A stretch of DNA of 64,000 nt from Pseudomonas alloputida (lineage in GTDB: Bacteria; Pseudomonadota; Gammaproteobacteria; Pseudomonadales; Pseudomonadaceae), in assembly GCF_021283545.2 (NCBI RefSeq), contig NZ_CP128540.1, forward strand, positions 3,631,501 through 3,695,500, written 5' to 3'. Below the pieces are notes generated by a model. It worked only from the letters and a program-made list of their open reading frames with translations. It was not told the origin of the DNA and made no database searches. This document shows positions 41,104 to 50,361 of the stretch, one piece after another. How positions within the stretch are numbered: position 1 is the stretch's first letter; every line of letters starts with the position of its first letter. A program made the translations under genes and the position numbers.

Positions 41104-42438
41104 TCACGGCGCGTCGCACACGCGGGGCGTCGTGCCTTTCTCTTTCGCGTACTCGGCAGCCTTGGCGTCGATCAGGGGGCGCAGGGTGGCATGATCGGCC
41201 TGCACCCAATCGGTAATCAGCTTCCACTGCTGGCCATCCCACTGCTGCACCTTGACGGCACCGCCACCCTCGTGGTCGCTGCACGACAGCTTCAGCGGCT
41301 GCATCAGCCCCAGGAAACCGATCGCCTTGAGCCGCGCATCGTCAAGGTCGAGGTGCTCCAGGCCCCAGCGCCCTTCCTCGCCATTGAGCGGGCGTGCGCC
41401 GAAGTGCTTCTGCGCGGCGCGGATCGCCTCGACGGCGATGGCGGCATTCACCAGGCCGGAGTTGTAGTAGACGCTGCCGAAGCTCTTCGGATCCTTGAGG
41501 TCGCTCTTGCCCTTGTCGAGGATGTGTTCCTTGATGCGCTGGTGGATGTCGAAGTCGGCACCGCCCGGATAGGGCGTCAGGGCCAGATAACCCTTGCCCG
41601 CCTCGCCGGCCGGCAGCACGTCTTCATTGGAGCTGGCCCAGATGTCGCCAATGACGCGGTCGACCGGAAAGCCGAAGCGCGCCGCGGTCTTGATCGCCAC
41701 CGGGGTGGACACGCCCCAGGTGCGCAGGAATACCCAATCCGGCTTGAGCTGGCGCACCTGGCGCCACTGCGAGGCCTGCTCGTTACCCGGGTCGGCGACG
41801 GGAATCTGGATGTTCTCGAAGCCGTACTTCTCCGCCAGCAGCTTCAGCGGCCCCTGGGTTTCCCGGCCATAGGCGGAATCGTGGTAGACGGTGGCGATCT
41901 TCTTGCCCTTGAGCTTGTCCAGCCCACCCTCACGCTCGGCCACGTAGTTGATGAATGCCGAAGCCTCGCTGTAGAAGGTCAACATCACAGGGAAGTTGTA
42001 GGGAAAGACGCGGCCATCGGTGGCCTCGGTACGACCATAGCCGAGGGTGATCAGCGGAATCCGGTCGGCCTCGGCCTTGTCCGCCAGGGCATAGGCAGCC
42101 GGCGCACCATTGGGCTGGTAGACCGCCACCGGAGCGCCATTGAGGCCGTTCTTGAAGCGCTCGTAGCACTCGATGCCCTTCTCGGCCGTCCACTCGGTCT
42201 CACATTCCTGCCAGACCAGCTTGACGCCATTGATGCCGCCTTCGACTTCGTTGATGTAGCGTAAGTAATCGATCATCCCGGCCCACACCGGAATGCCGCT
42301 GGAGGCATAGGCACCGACTCGGTAGGTGGCTAGCGGGAAGAATTGTTCATTGGCCGCCTGGGCCGCCACCGGCAGCGCGGCGTAGCTCGCGAGCGCCAGG
42401 CCGAAGGCGGCGATACTGCGTTTCAGGGTTGCATGCAT
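41104..42438 (-). CDS. Branched-chain-amino-acid-type ABC substrate-binding protein (module 2, copy b)
   Basis: A 444-residue HAAT-type binding protein with signal peptide ending PVAAQA. It closely parallels the product of the adjacent 42498 gene: both have ANEQFFPLATYRVGAYASSG-like starts, KLVWQECETEW, and PDWVFLRTWGVSTPV. The ATG at 42438 was chosen for the signal peptide; the frame is open further upstream. A tandem duplication is evident. The C-terminal Cys-containing tail (TTPRVCDAP) is shared by all three paralogues. Confidence 0.82.
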   Translation of the reverse strand: MHATLKRSIAAFGLALASYAALPVAAQAANEQFFPLATYRVGAYASSGIPVWAGMIDYLRYINEVEGGINGVKLVWQECETEWTAEKGIECYERFKNGLNGAPVAVYQPNGAPAAYALADKAEADRIPLITLGYGRTEATDGRVFPYNFPVMLTFYSEASAFINYVAEREGGLDKLKGKKIATVYHDSAYGRETQGPLKLLAEKYGFENIQIPVADPGNEQASQWRQVRQLKPDWVFLRTWGVSTPVAIKTAARFGFPVDRVIGDIWASSNEDVLPAGEAGKGYLALTPYPGGADFDIHQRIKEHILDKGKSDLKDPKSFGSVYYNSGLVNAAIAVEAIRAAQKHFGARPLNGEEGRWGLEHLDLDDARLKAIGFLGLMQPLKLSCSDHEGGGAVKVQQWDGQQWKLITDWVQADHATLRPLIDAKAAEYAKEKGTTPRVCDAP

Positions 42439-42497
42439 GGTCTTTCTCCACAGCCGCCCGGCCCACGCGACGGTGGCCGGGCGTAGGTCATAGGGGT

Positions 42498-43838
42498 TTA
42501 TTGCTCGTTGGCGCAATCACGCGGGGTGATGCCCTTCTCCTGGGCATAGGCGGCGGACTTGGCCTCGATCAGCGGACGCAAGGTGGTGCGGTCGGCCTGG
42601 ATCCAGTCGGTCACCAGCACCCATTTCTCTCCGTCCCATTGCTGAACGCGGGCCGCACCACCGCCCTCGTGATCGGAGCAGGACAGCTGCAGCGGCGGCA
42701 GCAGCCCTTCGAAGCCACTGGCCTTGAGGCGCGCGGCGTCGATATTCAGATGCTCGAAGCCCCAGCGCGCCTCCTCACCATTGAGAGGGCGGTGACCAAA
42801 CTTGCCCTGGGCGGTGCGCAGCGCCTCGACGGCAATCGCGGCATTGATGAGGCCGATGTTGTAGTACACCTTGCCGAAGTAGCGCTTATCCTTCAGGTCG
42901 CTCTTGCCGACATCGAGTATGTGCTGGCGCAGGCGCTGGTGAATCTCGAAACCGTCGCCACCGGGGAACGGCGCCAGGGCCTGATAGCCCTTGGCCGCCG
43001 CGCCGGCAGGAAGCACGTCGGCCTCGGAGCCGGCCCAGACGTCGCCGATGATGCGTTCCACCGGGATGCCGAAGCGTGCAGCCGTCTTTATGCCGACCGG
43101 AGTGGACACGCCCCAGGTACGCAGGAACACCCAATCTGGCTTGATCTGCCGCACCTGGCGCCACTGCGCCGACTGCTCATTGCCCGGATCGGCCACCGGG
43201 ATCTGGATGTTCTCGAAGCCGTATGTTTCCGCCAGCAGCTTCATCGGCGCCTGGGTTTCCCGGCCGTACGCCGAGTCGTGGTAGACGGTGACGATCTTCT
43301 TGCCTTTGAGCTTGTCGAAGCCGCCCTCGCGCTCGGCGATGTAGTTGATGCCCACCGAGGCCTGACCGTAGTAGTTCAGCAGCAGTGGGAAGGCATAAGG
43401 GAACACGCTGCCGTCGGTAGACTCGGTGCGCCCGCCGGCACCATCGATCAACGGGATGCGGTCGGCTGCGCCCTTCTCCATCAGCGCATAGGACCCCGGA
43501 GTGCTGTGGGTGAAGAAGAACGCCGTCGGTGCGCCATCCTTGCCATCCTTGTAGCGCTCGTAGCACTCGACGATACGGTCGACGTTCCATTCGGTCTCGC
43601 ACTCCTGCCAGACCAGCTTGACGCCGTTGATTCCGCCTTCCACCTCGTTGATGTAGCGGAAATAGTCGATCTCCCCGGCCCACCAGGGAATCCCGCTGGA
43701 GGCATAGGCGCCGACCCGGTAGGTGGCCATGGGAATGAACTGTTGGTTGTCGGCGGCCTGGGTGACGACCGGCGACAGGGCCTGGGCGCCGAGCACGAAG
43801 AGGCTGACGAGCAGGTGGCGATGCAAGGGTTTGCGCAT
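42498..43838 (-). CDS. Branched-chain-amino-acid-type ABC substrate-binding protein (module 2, copy a)
   Basis: A 446-residue binding protein with signal peptide (MRKPLHRHLLVSLFVLGAQA) and mature start around ADNQQFIPMATYRVGAYASS. It is a tandem paralogue of the following gene and a more distant one of the protein encoded at 22664. It follows LivM by 78 bp. Differences from copy b concentrate near FFFTHSTPGSYALMEKG, which could alter ligand choice. Confidence 0.82.
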   Translation of the reverse strand: MRKPLHRHLLVSLFVLGAQALSPVVTQAADNQQFIPMATYRVGAYASSGIPWWAGEIDYFRYINEVEGGINGVKLVWQECETEWNVDRIVECYERYKDGKDGAPTAFFFTHSTPGSYALMEKGAADRIPLIDGAGGRTESTDGSVFPYAFPLLLNYYGQASVGINYIAEREGGFDKLKGKKIVTVYHDSAYGRETQAPMKLLAETYGFENIQIPVADPGNEQSAQWRQVRQIKPDWVFLRTWGVSTPVGIKTAARFGIPVERIIGDVWAGSEADVLPAGAAAKGYQALAPFPGGDGFEIHQRLRQHILDVGKSDLKDKRYFGKVYYNIGLINAAIAVEALRTAQGKFGHRPLNGEEARWGFEHLNIDAARLKASGFEGLLPPLQLSCSDHEGGGAARVQQWDGEKWVLVTDWIQADRTTLRPLIEAKSAAYAQEKGITPRDCANEQ

Positions 43839-43916
43839 GGTGTGAGCTTCTTGTGCTGGGGTGAAAACCTCCTTTCCCGCGGTCGGGTCAAGGTTGATGG
43901 AAAGCGGCGGTCGTGC

Positions 43917-44981
43917 TCAGAATCGCAGCGGCCAGACCCTGATACGTTCGCGCAGGTCGCCGAGCAGGCGTACCAGGCCTTCCGGCTCCTTGATCAGGAA
44001 CCAGATGATCAGGCAGCCGAAGAGAATCTTCTGCAGGTTCTGCAATTGCCCGGCATCGACGTTGCCGCCGAACAGCCACTGCCCGGCATGGCTGAGCAGA
44101 ATCGGTGTGAGGCTGATGAAAGCCGCGCCGATGAAATTGCCGGCGATACTGCCCATGCCACCGATGATGATGATGAAGAGGATCTGGAACGAGCGGTTGA
44201 TGTCGAAGCTGCCGGCACTGGACGTGCCCAGGTAGGCGAAGGCCCAGAGCGCCCCGGCGATGCCCAGGTAGAAAGAGCTGACGGCAAAGGCCAGGCGTTT
44301 GTAGCGCTCCACTGGAATGCCGATGACCGAGGCGGCGGTATCCATGTCGCGGATCGCCATCCAGTTGCGCCCGACCTGGCTGCGCACCAGGTTGACCGCG
44401 ACCCAGGTCAGCAGCACCACGCAGCTCAGGGTCAGCAGGTAGCGACCGACCGGCGAGGCCAGGCTGTGGCTGAACAACTCCAGGCGCGGTGCACTGATGG
44501 TGCCGGACGAGGCATGGTTGTAGAACCAGGGAAACTTGGCGAACACCCACTCGAGGAAGAACTGCGCAGCCAGCGTGGTGACCATCAGGTAGAAACCCTT
44601 GATCCGCGAGCTGGGAATGCCGAACAGCAAGCCGACCAGGCCGGCAATCAGCCCGCCGCCGATCAGCGCCAGCGGCAACGGGAGCCCAGGCACACGCAGC
44701 AGCAGGCCGTAGGTGGCGAAGGCGCCCACCGCCATGAAGCCGGCGGCACCGACCGAGGTCTGCCCGGTGTAGCCGGTCAGCACGTTCAGCCCCAGCCCGG
44801 CCAGCGACAGCACCAGGAAGGGAATCAGGATCGCGTTGAGCCAGTAGTCGTTGCCCAGCCAGGGCAAGCCGACGAAGGCCACCAGCAGCAGCAACGGCAG
44901 GCCCACTGGCCAGCGACGGCGCACCAGGGTCAGCGGCGCCTCGTCGAAGCCGGCGCCCAAGCGTGAAACGGTAGCGGTCAT
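43917..44981 (-). CDS. LivM-type ABC transporter permease (module 2)
   Basis: A 354-residue permease with SLAGLGLNVLTGYTGQTSVG and RNWMAIRDMDTAASVIGIPV, matching the module 1 LivM in order and sequence. Its N-terminal 25 residues differ. It follows LivH by 4 bp. It likely forms a heterodimeric channel with LivH at 44986. Confidence 0.86.
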   Translation of the reverse strand: MTATVSRLGAGFDEAPLTLVRRRWPVGLPLLLLVAFVGLPWLGNDYWLNAILIPFLVLSLAGLGLNVLTGYTGQTSVGAAGFMAVGAFATYGLLLRVPGLPLPLALIGGGLIAGLVGLLFGIPSSRIKGFYLMVTTLAAQFFLEWVFAKFPWFYNHASSGTISAPRLELFSHSLASPVGRYLLTLSCVVLLTWVAVNLVRSQVGRNWMAIRDMDTAASVIGIPVERYKRLAFAVSSFYLGIAGALWAFAYLGTSSAGSFDINRSFQILFIIIIGGMGSIAGNFIGAAFISLTPILLSHAGQWLFGGNVDAGQLQNLQKILFGCLIIWFLIKEPEGLVRLLGDLRERIRVWPLRF

Positions 44982-44985
44982 TGCG

Positions 44986-45867
44986 TCATACCCGTTCGAT
45001 GGCCCGGTCGCCGAACAGGCCGGCCGGACGGATGTAAAGGAATATCAGGGCGAGGAAATAAGCGAACCAGGGCGTGATGCCGCCGCCGATCAGTGGGCCG
45101 ATGTAGGCTTCGGCGAGGTTCTCGGCGGCGCCGACGATCAGCCCGCCGACGATGGCTCCGCCAATTGAGGTGAAGCCGCCGATGATCAGCACCGGCAGCG
45201 CCTTGAGCACTACCAGCGAGAGCGAGAACTGCACCCCCTGGCGCGCCCCCCAGAGCAGCCCGGCCACCAGCCCGACCATGCCGGCCACGGCCCAGACGAT
45301 CTGCCAGATGCGGTTGAGGTTGATGCCCAGCGACAGCGCCGCGCGGGTATCGTCGGCCACCGCACGCAAGGCCACACCGATGCGGGTCTTGTTGAACAGC
45401 AGCGCCAGCACTGCCACCAACAAGGCGGAAACGCCAGAGGCGACTAGGTCGAACTGGCTGATCATCAGCTCGCCGACGAACAGCGGGACGTCCTCGATGC
45501 CCAGATCCAGCGCACGTACCTGGGCGCCCATCAAGCCCTGGGCCAGGCCCTCGATGATGAACGACAGGCCAAGGGTGGCCATGAACAGGGTGATCTGCGA
45601 GCGATTGACCAGGGGCCGCAGCACCAGGCGCTCGATCAGCAGCGCGCCGACGATCATCACCAGTACGGTCAGGGCCAACGCCAGGGCGAACGGCAGGCCC
45701 TGCTCGTGCAAGCTAACGAATGTCAGCGCAGCAAACAGCAGCATCGCGCCCTGGGCAAAGTTGAACACGCCGCTGGCCTTGTAGATCAGCACGAAGCCGA
45801 TGGCCACCAGCGAATACAGGGTCCCGGCGAGCAAGCCGCCGATCAAGGTCTCCAGGAAGAAGTTCAT
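44986..45867 (-). CDS. LivH-type ABC transporter permease (module 2)
   Basis: A 293-residue permease of identical length to module 1 LivH, with MNFFLETLIGGLLAGTLYSL, KASGVFNFAQGAMLLFAALT and ALRAVADDTRAALSLGI. It overlaps the LivG gene by 4 bp. The near-identity of long stretches with 25059-25940 indicates duplication of the whole module. Confidence 0.88.
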   Translation of the reverse strand: MNFFLETLIGGLLAGTLYSLVAIGFVLIYKASGVFNFAQGAMLLFAALTFVSLHEQGLPFALALALTVLVMIVGALLIERLVLRPLVNRSQITLFMATLGLSFIIEGLAQGLMGAQVRALDLGIEDVPLFVGELMISQFDLVASGVSALLVAVLALLFNKTRIGVALRAVADDTRAALSLGINLNRIWQIVWAVAGMVGLVAGLLWGARQGVQFSLSLVVLKALPVLIIGGFTSIGGAIVGGLIVGAAENLAEAYIGPLIGGGITPWFAYFLALIFLYIRPAGLFGDRAIERV

Positions 45868-46634
45868 CCGTGCGGCGCTCCCAGGTAGGCGGCGATCACA
45901 TCGGGATTGGCCTGCACTTCGGCCGGTGTGCCATCGCCGACCTTACGCCCGTAGTCCAGCACCACCACGTGGCTGGACAGCCCCATGACCACCTGAATGT
46001 CGTGTTCGATGAGAATCACCGTGGTGCCCAGATCACGGTTGATATCGGCGATGAAGCGGCTCATGTCCTGTTTCTCTTCGGCGTTCATCCCCGCCATCGG
46101 CTCGTCGAGTAGCAGCAGGGTCGGCTGCGCGATCAGCGCACGCCCCAGCTCAACGCGTTTCTGCAGGCCATAGGCCAGGCTGCCCACGGCAACATCGCGC
46201 CAGGGTTGCAGCTCGAGGAACGCCAGCACCTGCTCGGCGCGCTCGGCAAAAGCCCGGGCCTCGCGCCGGGCACGTGGCAGGCCCAGGGCCTGTTCGAGAA
46301 AGTAACTGCGCTGGAAACGCGACAGACCGGTGAGCAGGTTGTCCAGCACACTCATCTTCTTGAACAGCGCATTGTTCTGGAAGGTACGGCCGATCCCCAG
46401 CCGCGCCGCCTGCAGCGGGTGCGGCCGGCGCAACGGCTCGGTGGCGAAGAACAGCTGGCCGGCATCGGCCCGGTAGACGCCATTGAGGATGTTCAGCAGC
46501 GAGCTCTTGCCGGCGCCATTCGGCCCGATCAGGGCGCAGATCTCGCCGCGCCTGACGCTGAAGGACAAGTCGGAAATCGCCTTCACGCCCTTGAACGAGA
46601 GCGACACGTTGCGCACCTCCAGCAAAGCACTCAT
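45864..46634 (-). CDS. LivG-type ABC transporter ATPase (module 2)
   Basis: A 256-residue ATPase: Walker A GPNGAGKSS, signature region LAYGLQKRVELGRAL, Walker B LLLLDEPMAGMNAEEK, switch His in VILIEHD. The ATG at 46634 (MSALLEVRNVSLSFKG) overlaps the stop of the synthetase-like gene by 4 bp; an upstream start would overlap it more. Unlike the module 1 LivG it ends at the normal family C-terminus. Confidence 0.87.
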   Translation of the reverse strand: MSALLEVRNVSLSFKGVKAISDLSFSVRRGEICALIGPNGAGKSSLLNILNGVYRADAGQLFFATEPLRRPHPLQAARLGIGRTFQNNALFKKMSVLDNLLTGLSRFQRSYFLEQALGLPRARREARAFAERAEQVLAFLELQPWRDVAVGSLAYGLQKRVELGRALIAQPTLLLLDEPMAGMNAEEKQDMSRFIADINRDLGTTVILIEHDIQVVMGLSSHVVVLDYGRKVGDGTPAEVQANPDVIAAYLGAPHG

Positions 46635-47602
46635 GCCGCGCGCTCCTGATATTCGTGCAGCCATGACAAGCGTGCCGGGCCTTGTAGCGCCACGCTGACA
46701 GACGTATTTGGCACCTCGATCCGACGCACGCGATGGAAGCCGAGCAGACGCCGCACCCGCTGCTTCAGCCAGCGACGCAAGCCCTGGTGTGGATTCTCCA
46801 GCGTCCAGTCACACAGACGCCGTCGCCAACTGCCTGGTGGCGCCAGGCGGGCGTCGATTTCGTCAGCCAGCGCCTGGGCTCCCGCAGCGGACAGCAGCAA
46901 CCCGGTCGGGGCGATTTCGCGGCGATCGCGACCAGCAGACTCGCTAGTCTCCGGGAAGGCTAGAGCTTCGCCATGTTGTAACCAGCGGCGCAGCAAATGC
47001 CCCAATCCCTCACGCCATTCGGTGCCCTCAACGACCCACAGCACGTCATCGCCTGCGACCTGCGCCCAACCCTGGCGCTGCGCCACCGGCGCCTCGCCGA
47101 CAAACAGCGTCGACAGCGGCTGCACCTGCCACAAGCCGTTGCTCACGGCATTGGCTTGTGCGGAAAACAAACGCAGTGGCCACAGCTCGGCAAGGCCGCT
47201 ACCCAACCAGTGCGATACGTCTTCACGGCGCTGAACGAAGGCGAACCCCGGATGTGCCTGGCGCAGTTGCCGTTGCAGGTCATCGCCACGGCTGTCGCGG
47301 CCAATCACCAGGCTCTGGCCGCCAAGCTGGTGGGCCGCCAACGCCAGCATCAGCAGGCTCGGCTCGAAGGCACCGCTCAATGCCAGTCGCGCGCCAGGGG
47401 TGAAACCCTGCTGGCGCAAGCCATCGGCAACCCGCTCGACCTCACGCAGCACATCGATCCAGCGCCAGGCCTTCCACGCACCGAGACGGCGATGACGCAG
47501 GGCGATTTGTGTCGGGCGTTCTCTGGCCCAACGTTGCAGCGCCGTCAGGGCGCTGTCGGCCACTATGTCGGGCAACGGCGGATAGCATTCATGTATGCTC
47601 AT
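46631..47602 (-). CDS. Degenerate AMP-dependent synthetase-like protein (module 2)
   Basis: A 323-residue protein with a synthetase-like N-terminus (RPTQIALRHRRLGAWKAWRW, GFTPGARLALSGAFEPSLL). No TSGTTG-type P-loop, no adenylate-contact motif and no C-terminal lid are visible. It occupies the same place in its module as 26759-27889 does in the other: between the monooxygenase and LivG. The start at 47602 was chosen because the frame upstream runs into the monooxygenase gene. The function is unknown; catalytic activity is unlikely. Confidence 0.6.
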   Translation of the reverse strand: MSIHECYPPLPDIVADSALTALQRWARERPTQIALRHRRLGAWKAWRWIDVLREVERVADGLRQQGFTPGARLALSGAFEPSLLMLALAAHQLGGQSLVIGRDSRGDDLQRQLRQAHPGFAFVQRREDVSHWLGSGLAELWPLRLFSAQANAVSNGLWQVQPLSTLFVGEAPVAQRQGWAQVAGDDVLWVVEGTEWREGLGHLLRRWLQHGEALAFPETSESAGRDRREIAPTGLLLSAAGAQALADEIDARLAPPGSWRRRLCDWTLENPHQGLRRWLKQRVRRLLGFHRVRRIEVPNTSVSVALQGPARLSWLHEYQERAA

Positions 47603-47622
47603 GCGATGACTCCTCTGCCGAT

Positions 47623-49032
47623 TCAGGCCGGCACTGCCGGGCCGACACTGACGTTTTCGCGCTGCTGGCTGAGGTCGCGATAGCCGGCGCCAGGGTGGTT
47701 GGCGGGCAGTCGCGGGCCATCGCCGAACAGCTTCTCGCGCAAGGTTCCGGAACGATATTCGGTCTTGTAGACGCCGCGTTTCTGCAACTCGGGCACCAAC
47801 AGGTCGACCACATCGCGGAAGGTTTCGTGGGCCAGGACGTAAGCCAGGTTGAAGCCGTCCACGTCGGTTTCCTCGACCCAGGCCTGCAGCTCGTCGGCGA
47901 CGGTCTGCGCACTGCCGACGATCAACGGGCCGAAGCCGCCAATACCAACCCAATCGGCCAGTTCCTGCACCGTCCATTGCTTGTCGGGGTCGGCGGTGGA
48001 AAAGGTTTCCACTGCCGACTGAATGGCATTGGTATGGATATGCTTGAGCACCTGGTCGGGCCGGTACTGACCGAAGTCGATACCCGTCCATCCCGAGATC
48101 AGCGCCAGCGCACCTTCGTAGCTGCTATATGACGCGAGTTCCTGCCACTTGGCCTGAGCCTTGGCGTCGGTCTCGTCGACGATCACCGTCTGCAGGTTGA
48201 AGATCAGCACCTTGCGTGGATCACGCCCGGCCTCGGCAGCGCGACGGCGGATGTCGGCCACGGTTTTCTTCAGGATCACCTTGGACGGTGCGGCGACGAA
48301 CACGCACTCGGCGTGCCCGGCAGCGAAGTCCTTGCCACGGCTCGACGCCCCCGCCTGATAGAGCACCGGCGTGCGCTGTGGCGAAGGCTCGCAAAGATGG
48401 ATGCCGGGCACCTGAAAGTGCTTGCCCTGGTGGCGGATCTCATGAACCTTGTTCGGATCGCTGAAAATGCCGCGCTCGCGATCCCGCAGCACAGCGCCCT
48501 CTTCCCAGCTCCCTTCGAACAGCTTGTAGAGCACTTCAAGGTATTCGTCCGCGTAGTCGTAGCGCGCATCGTGGTCGCTCAGCGCCTTCTGCCCGAGGTT
48601 GCGCGCGCCGCTGTCGAGGTAGGAGGTAACGATGTTCCAGCCGATGCGCCCCTTGGTCAGGTGATCCAGGGTCGACAGGCGCCGGGCGAACGGATACGGG
48701 TGCTCGAAAGTCAGCGAGGCGGTGAGGCCAAAACCGAGGTGCTCGGTAACCAGCGCCATCGGGGTGATCAGCGCCAGCGGATCATTGACCGGAACCTGGG
48801 TCGCCTGACGGATGGCCGCATCGCCATTGCCGCCCAGCACGTCGTAGATGCCGATCACGTCGGCGATGAAGATGCCGTCAAACTTACCGCGCTCAAGCAA
48901 CCTGGCCAGGTCCGTCCAGTATTCCAGATCCTTGTATTGCCAGGCGCGATCCTTGGGGTGCCTCCAGAGTCCGGGCGACTGATGGCCGACACAGTTCATC
49001 TCGAAGGCGTTCAAACGAATTTCACGTGGCAT
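47623..49032 (-). CDS. FMN-dependent monooxygenase of the NtaA/SnaA/DszA family
   Basis: A 469-residue luciferase-fold protein: MPREIRLNAFEMNCVGHQSP, FDGIFIADVIGIYDV, EHPYPFARRLSTLDHLTKGR, GWNIVTSYLDSGARN and QAGASSRGKDFAAGHAECVF are hallmarks of this family, which includes dibenzothiophene-sulfone (DszA) and nitrilotriacetate monooxygenases. It uses FMNH2 from a reductase, probably MsuE. It heads the second Liv-type module, so the imported compound is probably its substrate. The precise substrate cannot be read from sequence. Confidence 0.87.
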   Translation of the reverse strand: MPREIRLNAFEMNCVGHQSPGLWRHPKDRAWQYKDLEYWTDLARLLERGKFDGIFIADVIGIYDVLGGNGDAAIRQATQVPVNDPLALITPMALVTEHLGFGLTASLTFEHPYPFARRLSTLDHLTKGRIGWNIVTSYLDSGARNLGQKALSDHDARYDYADEYLEVLYKLFEGSWEEGAVLRDRERGIFSDPNKVHEIRHQGKHFQVPGIHLCEPSPQRTPVLYQAGASSRGKDFAAGHAECVFVAAPSKVILKKTVADIRRRAAEAGRDPRKVLIFNLQTVIVDETDAKAQAKWQELASYSSYEGALALISGWTGIDFGQYRPDQVLKHIHTNAIQSAVETFSTADPDKQWTVQELADWVGIGGFGPLIVGSAQTVADELQAWVEETDVDGFNLAYVLAHETFRDVVDLLVPELQKRGVYKTEYRSGTLREKLFGDGPRLPANHPGAGYRDLSQQRENVSVGPAVPA

Positions 49033-49090
49033 GGGGGGCTCCTGCTCGATAGGCTCGGCACCCTGTTTCGGCGCCTTTCAATGCTCTATC

Positions 49091-49107
49091 AACACAATTC
49101 ATGCCAA
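49091..49107 (-). promoter_or_regulatory. Weak sigma-54-like promoter of module 2
   Basis: The minus strand reads TTGGCATG, AATT, GTGTT. The -24 is good; the -12 has GT in place of GC. Only a CTTG-containing half-site lies upstream. Distance to the ATG is about 60 bp. Confidence 0.4.
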
Positions 49108-49276
49108 TAAATATTCTCTTTATTTACAAGGGCATAGAGATTACTCGAAGCAGCTTCAATGCCTGCAAGGCGACATTACTGCTGATCAGCTGTACAACAG
49201 CGAACAGTGTTGATGCGCAGCGAGAAACATGCCGGGCTCTGCGACCCGGTCATGAGTACACCGCATTCAGCCAATC

Positions 49277-49290
49277 TTGATAAATATCAA
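49277..49290. promoter_or_regulatory. ANR/FNR box upstream of the universal stress protein gene
   Basis: TTGATAAATATCAA is a perfect TTGAT-N4-ATCAA site, about 80 bp before the ATG at 49370. A centre at -41.5 would put the transcript start near 49325. This predicts low-oxygen induction. Confidence 0.8.
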
Positions 49291-49369
49291 GGTCATCGAG
49301 CCCCACTGCGTCACGCTTGGCCTGAACCGGTGGGCCTTCATCGAGGCTGCCACCGCGGTGGAGGCCATC

Positions 49370-50266
49370 ATGAATACTTACTCAAGACTGCTGCTGATCT
49401 GCCATCCAGACCTGCACCCTTCGCCTGCCCTGACGCGTGCTCAAGCGCTGAGCAGTGCGACAGGTGCGACCTTGCACCTGGTGGCGCTCAGTCAATTGCC
49501 CTCGCGCCTGGCAACCCTGGACCAGGTGCTACGCAAAAACGCCCGCAAGCAGGACGCCGAGCATCGCAAGGCGTGGCTCGCTGAGCAGGTGAAGGCGCTG
49601 GGCGAGCTGGGCATTACCGCCTACGCCGAGACGCTGGACGATCAAGACCCGCTCAAGGACTTGATCCGGCTGGCCCAACTGCACCGGGTCGGGATGGTGA
49701 TCAAGGACATCCAGCACGAAACCGCCTTGAGCCGTGCCCTGCTCACGCCATTGGACTGGCAATTGCTACGCCGCTGCCCGATCCAGCTGCACTTGGTAGC
49801 CCAGGCTGAAACGACGCTGCCAGCGCGCATACTGGTCGCCGTGGACCTGGTCGAGCACGACCCGCTGATCGACAAGCTCAACGACCACATCCTGCAATCG
49901 GCACTGGAACTGGCACAACGCTGCAAGGCGCAACTGCATCTGCTGCAGGCCTACGAACCCAGCGCCAGCTTCGTTGCCTATGCCGCCGCACCCGTGGCCT
50001 GGACAGACAAACTGGCCGAGGAAATGTCCGGTCGTGCGCGCGAGCGCATGGCGACGTTTGGCGGCCGTTATGGCATCAAGCCAGATCACCTGCACCTGGT
50101 GCGGGGTGCTGCCCGTAACGTGGTCAGCGAGTACGCGAACCAGCAAGGCTTCGATGTGGTGGTGATGGGCACGCTCTACCACGAGGGGGTGAGCAAGGTC
50201 GTCGGCAGTACTACCGAGCAAACCCTGTACAAGATTCACTCCAGTATTCTGGCGATTCACGGTTGA
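49370..50266 (+). CDS. Tandem universal stress protein
   Basis: A 298-residue protein with two Usp domains (about 1-145 and 150-298). The second ends with VVMGTLYHEGVSKVVGSTTEQTLYKIHSSILAI, including a G-x9-G-(S/T) ATP-loop-like arrangement. The ATG at 49370 follows GGAGG; longer frames upstream would run through the ANR box. Tandem Usp genes under ANR are common in pseudomonads and support survival without oxygen. It is followed 95 bp later by a PRPP synthetase-like gene. Confidence 0.85.
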   Translation: MNTYSRLLLICHPDLHPSPALTRAQALSSATGATLHLVALSQLPSRLATLDQVLRKNARKQDAEHRKAWLAEQVKALGELGITAYAETLDDQDPLKDLIRLAQLHRVGMVIKDIQHETALSRALLTPLDWQLLRRCPIQLHLVAQAETTLPARILVAVDLVEHDPLIDKLNDHILQSALELAQRCKAQLHLLQAYEPSASFVAYAAAPVAWTDKLAEEMSGRARERMATFGGRYGIKPDHLHLVRGAARNVVSEYANQQGFDVVVMGTLYHEGVSKVVGSTTEQTLYKIHSSILAIHG

Positions 50267-50361
50267 ACGATCGCCCGCTGGCTATGCTCGACTAGGTACT
50301 CATCAAACCGCACAGTGCCATGCAGCTCATGTTGCTGTGAACGACCTCTGGAGCGCAGGGC

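Noticed and set aside
42429..44966. An 845-codon open frame on the plus strand, plus similar long frames at 41047-42264, 9745-11037 and 2011-3093.
   Set aside because: They lie exactly opposite well-supported transporter, ketosynthase and exporter genes, have no family features, and are composition-driven shadows in GC-rich DNA.
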